A stretch of 64,000 nt of DNA, taken from NCBI GenBank assembly GCA_965216025.1, contig CBDCEX010000017.1, positions 744,001 through 808,000 of the forward strand. The letters run 5' to 3'. Position 1 is the stretch's first letter; each line of letters starts with the position of its first letter. The stretch is from JADFQT01 sp965216025. Its GTDB lineage: Bacteria > Chloroflexota > Dehalococcoidia > Lucifugimonadales > UBA3495. This document shows, in pieces, positions 26,338 to 36,449 of the stretch. The translations under genes and the position numbers were made by a program. Below the pieces are notes generated by a model that was given only the letters and a program-made list of their open reading frames with translations, was not told where the DNA came from and did no database searches.

Positions 26338-27610
26338 CAGGGCCTTTTCATTTTCTCAAAATAGTATAAAGTTATTACCAGTTTAAGCGGGAGGGAAGGA
26401 TGATGACTTTGAGAGAAACGCTGGATTTGGTGCCTGACTTCCGGAGTAGCCAAGGGCGACGCCACTCTTTGGGGGCGATCCTGGCCTTGGCCACCTGTGC
26501 CATGCTGTGCGGCGCCCGCAGCTTATACGCCATAGCTCAATGGGGGCGGGACCAAGGGGGTGCTACGGCGCAGCTTTTGGGGTTCAGCCAGGAGAAGACA
26601 CCCTGCGTGGCCACCCTCCACCGGGTGTTCAAGGGCCTGGACGTGGCGGCCTTTGAGGCAGAAGTCGGCAACTGGCTGGCAAATAGCGGGGTAGAGGCGG
26701 ATGACCCCCTGTCCCTGGACGGGAAAACCTTGCGAGGGGTCCACGGCCAAGAGATACCCGGGGTCCATCTGGTGTCGGCCTACGCTAGCCGCGCTGGGGC
26801 AGTGCTGGCGCAGGTAGCTGCGCCGGGCAAAGGGGAAGAATTGGCGGCGGTCAAAGAAGTATTGGGCCAGGTACCCCTGAAGGGTCGGGTAGTAGTGGCT
26901 GATGCCTTACTGACCCAACGGAAAGTCTGTGAGCAGATTGTGGCAGGCGGCGGAGAGTATCTGCTGCCAGTTAAAGAGAATCAGCCCACCTTGCGCCGAG
27001 ACCTGGAGGTGGCTTTTTCCCCTGCTAGGAACTGAGAGGGCTGGTGGGCCAACCGTACCTCCCTGGCTGGCAGCGGAGTGGCGAGCACGCGGGGCCAAGC
27101 TGACGGTCTGGGCCGATGCTCCAGTAAAGCGGCGTCATGGGCGGCTGGAGCGGCGAGAGTTGTGGGCCTTGGCCGACCCAGAGCTAAATGGCTACGTGGG
27201 CAGCGCTGGGACGGTCGGGGAAGCGTGGCCGCATCTGCAACAGGTGTGTCGGCTAGAGCGCCAGCGGGTCGTGAAGGGCAAGAAACAGGTGGCTGTGAGC
27301 TATGCAATTAGCAGTCTCCCAGCCACTGATGCCGATGCGAGGCGATTGTTGAGCCTTTCCCGTGGGCACTGGGGCATCGAGAACCGCCTCCACTGGGTAC
27401 GGGATGTGACCTTCGACGAGGACCGCTCTCAGGTGCGCACTGGGGCCGCCCCACAGGTTCTGGCGGGCCTGCGGAACCTGGTCATCAGCTTGGTACGTCG
27501 GGCTGGGCATTCCAACGTAGCCGCTGCCCTACGCCGCCACAATGCCCATCTCAGCGAAGCTTTCGACATGATGGGCTTTACCTACCAGGCAGGAGAATGA
27601 AAAGGCCCTG
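26338..27610 (+). mobile_element. ISAs1-family insertion sequence, copy 2
   Basis: 1273 bp with perfect 15-bp ends cagggccttttcatt / aatgaaaaggccctg and a perfect 10-bp target duplication tgcggcgtct (26328-26337, 27611-27620). It is nearly identical to copy 3 (one difference seen in the leader, near 26372). It interrupts an acetamidase gene, so it is a recent insertion. Confidence 0.95.
26400..27600 (+). CDS. ISAs1-family transposase in two overlapping frames
   Basis: Frame A (26400-27035, 211 codons, start with GGGAGGGAAGG) carries the N-terminal domain and the first two catalytic Asp motifs (LSLDGKTLRG, VVVADALLT) and the VKENQPTL stretch. Frame B (26929-27600) carries the second half: RRHGRLERRELW, GHWGIENRLHWVRDVTFDED with the catalytic Glu, and the C-terminal helices. 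A single ~390-residue enzyme needs a +1 shift in the ctttttcccc tract (27013-27022). All three copies in the window share this arrangement, so it is either programmed or a defect fixed in the mobile copy. Confidence 0.85.
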
Positions 27611-28412
27611 TGCGGCGTCTAGCCTCTCCTTGACGGACTTCAAAGCTTACGTGCAGGGTGCAGTCCATCTCAATAGCGGTGCCGCAGCATTCCGAGTCTC
27701 CTTGGGCGAAGTGGGCGTCCCCAGCGGAGAAGAGAGCGCCCTCGGTAAAAACTGGCAACAGTAGCCTGGTGCCCGCGGTTAGTTGCTTGATATCCAGATT
27801 GCCGCCGTGCTCGCGGGGAGGAACGGTGCGCAACCCTTCCGATGCCAATGGTTCATAGGAGGGCACGGCGTCCTTCGGCTCTGGACCCAGCACCATGCCA
27901 CCGCGCAAGCGTAGTTCCTCCTCTCGCAGCAGGATTTCCTGGCGCAGCTTTCGGGATGGAGCCACGCCGATGGTCCCCATGAAGGGTGCGCCGGGAATCC
28001 GCACTCCCGGAAGGTCGGCGGACTCGGCATACCCGTCGCTAATGTTCCAGTGGACCAGGTACGGCTCGAGGAACAGGTCCCGCAGGAAGCCGAAGCCGGG
28101 TATTATGCTGGTGAACCCCCAGGATGCCGGCTCGATATTCAGGATGTTGACTTCCAGTAGGTCTCCGGGCTGGGCCCCCTCCACATATACCGGCCCGGTC
28201 AAGGGGTGGACCACATTCAGGTTTACATTCCTCAGGTCGTCGGCAATGGAGGTCGGGGAAATCCCGCCGTCGAAGGCGTTCCTCGTCTGCAGCACCACCT
28301 CCTCGCAGGGTTCGGCCCTCGCCGCGGGCGGTATATCCGGGTGCCACCAGTTGTGTCCCTTTTCCGGCTCATCGCCGCAACGTTTGCTGTAGTCCAGCTC
28401 AATGACCTTCAC
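27611..28412 (-). pseudogene. Acetamidase/formamidase, N-terminal part
   Basis: Begins MKVIELDYSKRCGDEPEKGH at 28412. Motifs typical of FmdA/AmdA: GHNWWHPDIPP, NVVHPLTGPVYVEGAQPGDL, LEVNILNIEP, PFMGTIGVAPS, GGNLDIKQLTAGTRLLLPVF, and ALFSAGDAHFAQGDSECCGTAIE (the signature with Asp/His and the Cys-Cys). The frame is interrupted after SFEVRQGEARRR by the ISAs1 copy. The intact enzyme would hydrolyse short-chain amides to ammonia and acid in the cytoplasm. Confidence 0.92.
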
Positions 28413-28579
28413 TTGTAACCCCCTGTTGAAGCCGTTGTGAACCTATGTCGCGTGCAGAGGGTTCCCCGGCGCGGCATAATACAGTGGTCTAACTAATCCT
28501 ATGCTTTCGCCCAGCCCTTAGATCGCTCCAGCGCCAACGACGATTTACACCTAGCAATGTAGGCTCCTAAGGTCGGTTA

Positions 28580-29370
28580 TTAAGGAATGCCGATCCAAAC
28601 ATCGTCTACGGACCACCAGTCTCCTTTGGAATTCATGTTGGCGTCAAAGGCTACCCAGAAGTTGCTGGACAGCCCAGAGTTGGAAAGCGAAATGTCATAG
28701 AACTGATAGGTGTTGTCGCTATCGGCAACAGTGAACGTGTGAACCGAGGTCCAGTTGGACCCGTCGGAGCTCACCAGGACCTTCGCCTCGTCCCCCTTCT
28801 CGAAAGATCGGACCTTACTCCGGAACTGCAGGTGCACACCACTCTGGCCAGAGGGAATAAGTACCGGCCGTGCCATGTAACCGGTGCTATGCCTGAGCCT
28901 CGCGTGGGACTCACCAGAATTGGACCCCCGGCTCTCTCGGATGCGCACGTCTCCCGAATGTGACCACGAGTTCAGCCACCCGGTTCCTCCCAAAAAGTCG
29001 TCTGACTCGAAATCGTCAAAGGCGATCTCGATGGGTTCCGAAGAGGGCGGTGCCCAGGTGGTGAAACTCCCGGTGAAGTTGTCATTGCCGTTGGCCGGGT
29101 CTCCGTCCTGGTCCAACGGGTTGCCGCTGGGGTCGGTGACGCCACTGGTTAGCGTTACCGTGTAGAGCGTACCAATGGCCAGGTCTCCGGCCGGGGAAAA
29201 GGTTGCGCCCAGGCCATTGGCGACGACCTCGATTGTTCCTGCGATGTCCCCAGTGGCACCCTGGACGGTAAAGCTAGTGCTGTTCACGCTGGTGGTGTCT
29301 AGCGGCTCCGAGAAGTCAATGTACACGTTGCTGGTAACGACCACACCGGTGGCGCCGTGCTGGGGACTAA
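28580..29370 (-). pseudogene. Secreted Ig-repeat protease, C-terminal piece
   Basis: Continues the large protein downstream of the IS5-type insertion. It completes the last Ig-like repeat (SNVYIDFSEPLDTTSVNSTS to TGSFTTWAPP). A ~150-residue terminal domain follows (FDDFESDDFLGGTGWLNSW ... KGDWWSVDDVWIGIP) with a beta-sandwich, MAM/jelly-roll look, suggesting carbohydrate or surface binding. The stop is at 28580. On removal of 29371-30292 plus one CTAA, the frame joins exactly to the preceding piece. Confidence 0.82.
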
Positions 29371-30292
29371 GTAACTATCTCAAAACAGTAAGGCGCCAAA
29401 CTCGCCGGTACCACAGTAGCCCGCAGGCCAGTTGCAAAAGACCCAGGAAATTGGATGCCTTTTTGTCGTAACGGACAAGTAATCCTCTGCACTTGGACAG
29501 CCACGACAGGGTTCGTTCCACCACCCAACGTCGGGCCGGATGGGTCTTCTCGCCGAAGCTATCCAGCTTCTCCTCACCAATACGTCGTATGTGGGCCTGA
29601 TACCCGTGGGCAGCGGCAGCTTGGTGGCCGGTGGGATTGTCATACCCTTTGTCCAGACAAAGGTGCTGGGGTGCCGGGTCAGTGGGCTGAGGCCGCTCCA
29701 CCACAATGGCTTCCAGGGTGGCTTCCAGCAGCTTGGTGTCGTGGACATTGGCTCCAGCTACCACTAGACTCAGAGGCCCTCCATCCCCCTCTACCAACAG
29801 GCTTCGCTTACTGCCCGCCTTGCCCCGGTCCGTGGGATTGGGGCCAATTGCGTCCCCCCCAGACGAGCTTTACCCAGGGCGCAATCCGCTGCTTGCCATT
29901 CCCAGTCCACACCTCCCAGCTCTTCACATTCCTCTACCATGACCGACCACACTTGGTTCAACACTCCCGATTCTACCCATAGCTGAAAAGTACGATGGAT
30001 AGTACTATCGTCACCAAAAGTCTTGGGCAGATGGTTCCATTGGCAACCACTACGTAAGCGAAAGATAATTCCGTTAAGGATTGGCCTTGGGTTGACCCGC
30101 TTGCGACCGGTGGTTTTGGGAGGGGTTCCCGCCAGGATCACTGGCTCAACTTTCTCCCACAAATCGTCCGGAATCTCCCAAATAGTCTCCAGCGGTTCAA
30201 CTTGCCTCATTGGTTTCACTGCTTTCACCTCCACACTTTTGGTGGAAGTATAATATAAGTTTCAAATTCAATTCAAGGTTTTGAGATAGTTA
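29371..30292 (-). mobile_element. IS5-superfamily insertion sequence
   Basis: 922 bp with inverted ends (g)taactatctcaaaac / gttttgagatagtta, flanked by CTAA (29367-29370 and 30293-30296), a YTAR target as in IS427-type elements. It sits within one Ig-like repeat of the protease gene. Confidence 0.9.
29375..30234 (-). CDS. IS5-family transposase, two frames joined by a probable -1 frameshift
   Basis: Frame 1 (29791-30234) holds the N-terminal DUF4096-like domain (WEKVEPVILAGTPPKTTGRK, ILNGIIFRLRSGCQWNHLPK). Frame 2 (29375-29797) holds the DDE C-terminal half (LVVAGANVHDTKLLEATL, CLDKGYDNPTG, RRWVVERTLSWLSKCRGLLVR). A run of seven G on the coding strand (C7 at 29854-29860) lies where a -1 slip gives GGDAIGPNPTDRGKAGSKRS, the normal family sequence. 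This matches programmed frameshifting known in IS427/IS1031-type elements. Its stop lies inside the inverted repeat. Confidence 0.85.
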
Positions 30293-33200
30293 CTAAGCGA
30301 CGTTACTCTCGGGCCGGTTGTGTCCGGGGGCGGTGCCCAGGTGGTGAAGCTCCCGGTGAAGTTGTCATTGCCGTTGGCCGGGTCTCCGTCCTGGTCCAGC
30401 GGGTTGCCGCTGGGGTCGGTGACGCCGCTGGTTAGCGTTACCGTGTAGAGCGTACCAATGGCCAGGTCTCCGCCCGGGTAAAAGGTTGCGCCCAGGCCAT
30501 TGGCAACGACCTCGATTGTGCCAGCGATGTTCCCAGTCTCATCCTGGACGGTAAAGCTAGTGCTGTTCACGCTGGTGGGGTCCACCGGCTCAGAGAAGTC
30601 AACGTTGACGTTGCTGGTAACGAGCACACCGGTGGCGTCGTGCGGGGGACTAAGCGACGTTACTCTCGGGCTGGTTGTGTCCGAGGACGGTGTCCTGGTG
30701 GTAAAGCTCCCGCTGAAATCGGCGGCCATGGGGTCGCCAGCGTCGTCGGTAACCCCGGTGGTTACTGTGACAGTGTGAAGGGTACCATTGGCCAATTCAG
30801 CACCGGGAACCAGGGTAGCGCTCAATCTTTCGGCGGCGATGGTGACGCTTCTGGCGATGGCCGTCCCGCCGGCGCTAAGGTAGAAGGTGGTGCTGTCGAC
30901 ACCGTTAACTGTCGCGGAGAAGGTGACCACCACGTTCGTGTTGACCGCTACATTGATGGCGCCATCCGCTGGAGTCATGCCGGTCACCGTCGGGCCGGTG
31001 GTCTCGGGCGGCGGTGCCCAGGTGGTGAAGCTCCCGGTGAAGTTGTCATTGCCGTTGGTCGGGTCTCCGTCCTGGTCCAACGGGTTGCCGCTGGGATCGG
31101 TGATGCCGCTGGTTAGCGTAACCGTGTAGAGGGTACCAATGGCCAGGTCTTCGCCAGGGTCAAAAGTTGCGCCCAGGCCAGTGGCAGCTACTACGATGGT
31201 GCCGGCGATGCTCCCACTCTCATCCTGGACGGTAAAGCTAGTGCTGTTCACGCTGGTGGAGTCCACCGGCTCAGAGAAGTCGATGTAGACGTTGCTGGTA
31301 ACGACCACACCGGTGGCGCCCTCCGGGGGACCAATCGACGTTACTCTCGGGCCGGTTGTGTCCGGGGGCGGTGCCCAGGTGGTGAAGCTCCCGGTGAAGT
31401 TGTCATTGCCATTGGCCGGGTCTCCGTCCTGGTCCAGGGGGTTGCCGCTGGGGTCGGTGACGCCGCTGGTTAGCGTTACCGTGTAGAGCATACCAATGGC
31501 CAGGTCTCCGCCCGGGTAAAAGGTTGCGCCCAGGCCATTGGCAACGACCTCGATTGTGCCGGCGATGTCCCCAGTGGCATCCTGGACGGTAAAGCTAGTG
31601 CTGTTCACGCTGGTGGTGTCTACCGGCTCAGAGAAGTCGATGTTGACATTGAAGGTAACGAGCACACCGGCGGCGCCGTCCGGGGGACTAAGCGACGTTA
31701 CTCTCGGGCTGGTTGTGTCCGAGGGAGGTGCGAAGGTGGTGAAGCTCCCGCTGAAATCGGCGGCCATGGGGTCGACAACGTCGTCGGTAACCCCGGTGGT
31801 TACCGTGACGGTGTGAACGGTACCATTGGCCAAATCAGCACCGGGAACCAGGGTAGCGCTCAATCTGTCGGCAGCCATGGTGAGGCTGCTGGCGATTGCC
31901 GCGCCGCCGGCGCTAAGGAAGAAGGTGGTGCTGTCGACACCGTTAACTGCCTCGGAGAAGGTGACCACCAGGTTCGTATCTACCGCTACATTGATGGCGC
32001 CATCCGCTGGAGTCATGCCGGTCACCGTCGGGCCGATGGTCTCGGGCGGCGGTGCCCAGGTGGTGAAGCTGCCGGTGAAATCGGTCGCCATGGGGTCGCC
32101 AGCGTCGTCGGTAACCCCGGTGGTTACTGTGACGGTGTGAAGGGTACTATCGGCTAAATCAGCACCGGTAACCAGGGTAGCGCTCAATCTGTCGACGGCG
32201 ATGGTGACGCTGCTGGCGATGGCCGCCCCGCCAGCGCTCAGGTAGAATGTGGTGCTGTCGACACCGTTAACTGCCTCGGAGAAGGTGACCACCAGGTTCG
32301 TATCGACCGCTACATTGATGGCGCCATCCGCTGGAGTCATGCCGGTCACCGTCGGGCCGGTTGTGACCGGGGGCGGCGCCCAGGTGGTGAAGCCCCCGCT
32401 GAAGTTCTGATTGCCGTTGGCTGGGTCTCCGTCCTGGTCCAGCGGGTTGCCACTGGGGTCGGTGACGCCGCTGGTTAGCGTTACCGTGTAGAGCGTACCA
32501 ATGGCCAGGTCGGCGGCCGGGTAAAAGGTTGCGCCCAGGCCATTGGCAACGACCTCGATGGTGCCTGCGATGTCTCCAGTGGCATCCTGGACGGTAAAAG
32601 TAGTGCTGTTCACGCTGGTGGTGTCCACCGGCTCAGAGAAGTCGATGTTGACATTGAAGGTAACGAGCACACCGGTGGCGTCGTCCGGGGGACTAAGCGA
32701 CGTTACTCTCGGGCTGGTTGTGTCCGAAGGCGGTGGGACGGTGGTGAAACTGCTGGTGAAATCGGCCGCCATGGGGTCGCCAGCGTCGTCGGTAACCCCG
32801 GTAGTTACTGTGACAGTGTGAAGTATACCATCGGCCAAATCAGCACCGGGAACCAGGGTAGCGCTCAATCTGTCGGCAGCGATGGAGACGCTGCTGGCGA
32901 TGGCCGCCCCGCCAGCGCTCAGGTAGAAGGTGGTGCTGTCGACACCGTTAACTGCCTCCGAGAAGGTGACCACCACGTTCGTATTGACCGCTACATTGAC
33001 GGCTCCATCGGCTGGAGTCATGCCGGTCACCGTCGGGCCGGTTGTGACCGGGGGCGGCGGTGGCGACCCCCCACTGTCGACGGTCACGCCGAACTCGCTC
33101 AGTACCAGGTCGATCCGGTTGCCAAACGTACGAGTCTCGCTACCCGCGAACAGGAGTCCAACCGGTTTTTTGTCCGAATCAGCAGTCACAATCAGAGACC

Positions 33201-33381
33201 CGGAGTCGCCTCCAGCGCTGAACGTTCCATCGGTTACAGCGATCTGGTCCACAAACCGAGCCACTTTTGTGCAGAATATCAATACAACCTCGTAACATAC
33301 ATCCACAGTTACGTTGATTTCGACAACTACACCTGAGGTGGGTCCCGTCGTCCGGCCGTATTTCTGTACGTTCAGGCCTAG
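30293..33381 (-). pseudogene. Secreted trypsin-like protease, C-terminal half of protease domain plus Ig-like repeats
   Basis: From CTAG 33378-33381 the frame reads LGLNVQKYGRTTG, then VARFVDQIAVTDGTFSAGGD and GDSGSLIVT (Ser nucleophile), the second half of an S1-like trypsin fold. A PPPPP linker follows, then eight and a half SbsA/Big_5-type repeats of ~105 residues in two subtypes. The subtypes are 'GPTVTGMTPADGA...' and 'PRVTSLSPPDGA...', in the order A B A A B B A B B, with the last B continued beyond the IS5 element. The first half of the protease domain lies in pieces at 35012-35164 and 36450-36897. Likely a secreted, cell-surface or biofilm protein; now broken. Confidence 0.85.
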
Positions 33382-33551
33382 AAGTCTGGCCGGAAACCTC
33401 GATTCCCCCTAGGCCAGCGTTTTCTTAACGTCGATTATCGATGGCATAGTGGGTGTTGCAACGTATTACATGCACCACCATGCCATATAAGTCTTGAATA
33501 CGTCTGCTTCGCGTAGCGCAAAACCCGGCCAATGGCTTTCCGGCCAGACTT
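33382..33551. mobile_element. MITE 2, copy 2
   Basis: 170 bp with ends aagtctggccggaaa / tttccggccagactt, bounded by CTAG 33378-33381 and 33552-33555. It appears identical to the copy at 19695-19864, and is again directly next to an element with IS701-type ends. Confidence 0.92.
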
Positions 33552-33555
33552 CTAG

Positions 33556-35007
33556 TACTACAACGACGAGTTGTCTGGTAGGATGGCTGGACAGATGATG
33601 TTGGGTGGTTTGGGTGATGGATGCGGCGAGCTTCGAGCGGGTCTACGACAGCCTTCAGGAATTCCACGCCTTCTTTGCGGCCTCCTTCGGCCGCAAGCAG
33701 TGGCGGGATCACAGCGGGAATTACCTTCAGGCGCTGCTGGTGCAGGACCAGGAGCGGCGCAACGCCGAGAATCTCTCGGAATCGGTGGGCATCTCGGCCC
33801 GGGCGATGCAGCGCTTTCTCACCGAGGCCCGGTGGTCCGATGAGACAGTCATAGGGCGGTTGCAGGAATACTTGGCCCCCAGGCTGGGACACCCGGAGGC
33901 GGTGTGGGTGTTCGATGGCAGCGACTTCCCCAAGCAGGGCAGGAAATCGGCGGGAGTGGCCCGGCAGTACTGCGGCAGGCTGGGCAAGGTGGCCAACTGC
34001 CAGGGTGGGATGTTCCTGGCCTACGTCAGCCCGCTGGGCCGGGCGTTGGTGGACAAGCGGCTGTATCTGCCCAAGAGTTGGACCTCCGACCAGGACCGGT
34101 GTGCTGCGGCGGGTGTGCCGGAGGACCGGCGGAACTACCGGTCAAAGACGGAGTTGGCCCTGGAGATGCTGGAGCGGGTCCTGGAGTTGGGCTACCTCAG
34201 GGCCGAGTGGGTTGCCGGAGACGACGCCTTCGGGATGTCGCCGACCTTCCGGGAGGGACTGGCGGCCCTGGGGATGCGCTACGTGCTGGACGTTCCGGGC
34301 GGCACTACGGTCTGGCCCTTGGACCCGGCTTGGACCAGTCCGGAATATCCGGGGTTCGGCCGCCCCCGCAAACCCAAGCTGCGGCCTGGGCAGCGGCGGA
34401 CCATGGAGCAGCGCGGTGATGAACTGCCGGATGAGGCTTGGCGGGAGATAACGGTGGCCCAGGGAAGCCAGGGGCCGCGCACCTACCGGTTCAGTGCCCA
34501 GCGGGTGCGGGCCACCAGGAGGCGCAAGCCCGGCGAGGAACTGTGGGCCGTCTGGCGCCGGAACCTGGACGGCAGCGAGCCCCGCTACTACCTGTCCAAC
34601 GCTCCCGAGGGCACAACCTTGGAGACTCTGGCCTACGTGGGTGGGTCCAGGTGGCGCATTGAAACGGAGTTCGAGACTGAGAAGGGTGACGTGGGGCTGG
34701 ACGAATACGAGACCCGCAGCTGGGCAGGGTGGCATCACCACATAGCCATGTGCCTGCTGGGTGGGGCGTTCCTGCTGAGCCTGCAGCAGGATTGGGGGGA
34801 AAAAGATGCCCCGGATCACGAGGCCACAGGTGTACCGGGTGGTGCGGGAGATGCTGCCCCGGGAGCAGTTCGGGCCCGATCAATTGCTGTTGTGGCTGGA
34901 GGATACGCAGCTACGCAACGAACGGGCTCGCCGTTCCCACGAGAGACGCCGCTCCACCCGCCGCGAAAGCAGGATGGAGCCGCCACCTTAAACCCGTCGT
35001 TGTAGTA
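33556..35007 (+). mobile_element. IS701-family insertion sequence, copy A
   Basis: 1452 bp with perfect 13-bp ends tactacaacgacg / cgtcgttgtagta, flanked by CTAG (33552-33555, 35008-35011), the YTAR target typical of IS701. Confidence 0.93.
33617..34991 (+). CDS. IS701-family transposase (C-terminus in a second frame)
   Basis: Main frame 33617-35005 with the DDE core: VWVFDGSDFPKQGRKSAGVA (first Asp), GDDAFGMSPTFREGL (second Asp), and RWRIETEFETEKGDVGLDEYE (Glu). After SLQQDWGEK the main frame turns into unrelated sequence. The family's C-terminal peptide MPRITRPQVYRVVREMLPRE continues in another frame from ATG 34806 to 34991. The switch sits at ggggggaaaaag, and the diverged copy B has the same arrangement, so the tail is probably made by frameshifting or by re-initiation at the overlapping ATG. 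Otherwise intact. Confidence 0.85.
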
Positions 35008-35011
35008 CTAG

Positions 35012-35164
35012 GAGATCATTTTTATTATCGAAAAAGCCGTCACCATCACCATCGCCGAAGATGGCCGAACTGGGTGTCCCATAGCCTCCGGGCAGCGTTG
35101 CATTGCCCACGCCCCACTCGGAAGACCCATCTCCATCGAAGTCTTTAAAAGCAACCTTAGGTAC
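35012..35164 (-). pseudogene. Secreted protease, middle piece of the trypsin-like domain
   Basis: 51 codons: VPKVAFKDFDGDGSSEWGVG, NATLPGGYGTPSSA, FGDGDGDGFFDNKNDL, then CTA of the CTAG at 35008-35011. The GYGTPSS stretch belongs to this protease family and continues directly to LGLNVQKYGRTTG at 33381 when the IS701 element and the MITE are removed. The Asp-rich loops look calcium-binding. Confidence 0.8.
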
Positions 35165-36449
35165 TGTCACGAAATAACTTATTCTTTACTACATGCTCAG
35201 CTATACTTAATGGGTGATAGTTGAAGGAGCGATTCAAGCTCGTTACCAAGCGATTGCCCCCGTTGTGGACGAGCGGGTGCGGCGGCTGGTGCTTGCCGCT
35301 GAGGCGTCGGCGGCCGGGCGTGGTGGCCAGGCAGCGGTTGCAAGGGCCACCGGAGCTTCTCGCGGGACGATTCGCCGCGGCATACGGGAGTTGGGCCAGC
35401 CGGCCGTAGGGGCCGCGAAGGGCCGCATCCGCCATCCTGGAGGCGGCCGGAAGCGCACCGTCGAGCATGACCCGAGCTTGCGCGAGGACTTGGACCGGCT
35501 GGTGGAGCCGACCAGCCGTGGGGATCCCGAGTCCCCGCTGCGCTGGACCTGCAAGAGCGTGCGTCAACTGGCGGTGGCATTGAAGCGCCAAGGGCACCAA
35601 GTCAGCCATCGCATGGTCGCCGAACTGCTCCACGACATGGGCTATAGCTTGCAAGCCAATCGCAAGACCCTGGCGGGGACGGAACACCCGGACCGCAACG
35701 CCCAGTTTGAGCACTTGGACCGGGCGGTGCAACTGCAACTCTCCCTGGGAGAGCCGGTGATCTCCGTGGACACGAAGAAGAAGGAACTGGTGGGGCCCTT
35801 CAAGAACGGTGGGCGGGAGTTGCGTCCCAAGGGAGCGCCGGAGCAAGTGCTGGTGCATGACTTCCTGATTCCGGATCTGGGCCGGGTCAGTCCTTATGGG
35901 GTGTACGATATCGCCCAGAACGAGGCCTGGGTCAGTGTGGGGACGGACCACGATACGGCTGCTTTTGCCGTCGAGAGCATCCGGCGTTGGTGGCGCGGCA
36001 TGGGGCAGGCGCTCTACCCGAGCGCCACTCGGCTGCTGATAACGGCCGACGCGGGCGGCAGCAATGGGTATCGGCTCCGCTTGTGGAAGCTGGAGTTGCA
36101 GAAATTGGCGGATGAGACGGGCCTTGAAATCGACGTGTGCCACCTCCCACCAGGGACCAGCAAGTGGAACAAGATCGAACACCGCTTGTTCTCCGCGATC
36201 AGTCAGAACTGGCGCGGAAAGCCGCTGGTGAGCCACGAGGTGGTGGTGAACTTGATCGGGGCGACCACGACCCGGACGGGGCTGCGGGTTCAGAGCCAAC
36301 TGGACACCAACCGATACCCGGCCGGGCGCACCGTATCGGACGACGAACTCGAAGCCATCTATTTGCGTAGAGACTCTTTCCATGGTGAATGGAATTATTC
36401 GCTGCTACCCCGCGTTGCGCTGCTCAATTGAACTAATTATTTCGTGACA
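35165..36449 (+). mobile_element. ISAzo13-family insertion sequence
   Basis: About 1285 bp with perfect 13-bp ends tgtcacgaaataa / ttatttcgtgaca. No target duplication longer than 2 bp is evident. It separates the N-terminal and middle pieces of the protease; the frame across it is restored if 1286 bp are removed. Confidence 0.88.
35214..36431 (+). CDS. ISAzo13-family transposase
   Basis: 405 aa from GTG 35214. The N-terminal HTH region is GGQAAVARATGASRGTIRRG. The DDE domain carries VISVDTKKKELVGPFKNGGR (first Asp), RLLITADAGGSNGYR (second Asp) and LPPGTSKWNKIEHRLFSAIS (Glu), all diagnostic of ISAzo13/IS630-superfamily enzymes. It appears intact. Confidence 0.92.
   Translation: MIVEGAIQARYQAIAPVVDERVRRLVLAAEASAAGRGGQAAVARATGASRGTIRRGIRELGQPAVGAAKGRIRHPGGGRKRTVEHDPSLREDLDRLVEPTSRGDPESPLRWTCKSVRQLAVALKRQGHQVSHRMVAELLHDMGYSLQANRKTLAGTEHPDRNAQFEHLDRAVQLQLSLGEPVISVDTKKKELVGPFKNGGRELRPKGAPEQVLVHDFLIPDLGRVSPYGVYDIAQNEAWVSVGTDHDTAAFAVESIRRWWRGMGQALYPSATRLLITADAGGSNGYRLRLWKLELQKLADETGLEIDVCHLPPGTSKWNKIEHRLFSAISQNWRGKPLVSHEVVVNLIGATTTRTGLRVQSQLDTNRYPAGRTVSDDELEAIYLRRDSFHGEWNYSLLPRVALLN

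Larger units (their letters stand above)
29050..33045 (-). repeat. Array of Ig-like (Big_5/SbsA type) coding repeats
   Basis: Nine ~315-bp units of two subtypes, several nearly identical at DNA level (for example the blocks ending ggtaaagctagtgctgttca at about 30562, 31248 and 31606). This indicates recent duplication or gene conversion. The antisense strand carries repeated ~92-codon open frames, which are by-products. Confidence 0.85.

Noticed and set aside
30500..33295. Series of ~92-codon open frames on the plus strand across the Ig-repeat gene
   Set aside because: They are antisense shadows of the repeated coding units on the minus strand, with no ribosome binding sites and no independent family resemblance.
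35214..36449. ISAzo13 element considered as cargo or a defence gene
   Set aside because: The protein shows full DDE transposase motifs and the DNA ends are perfect inverted repeats.
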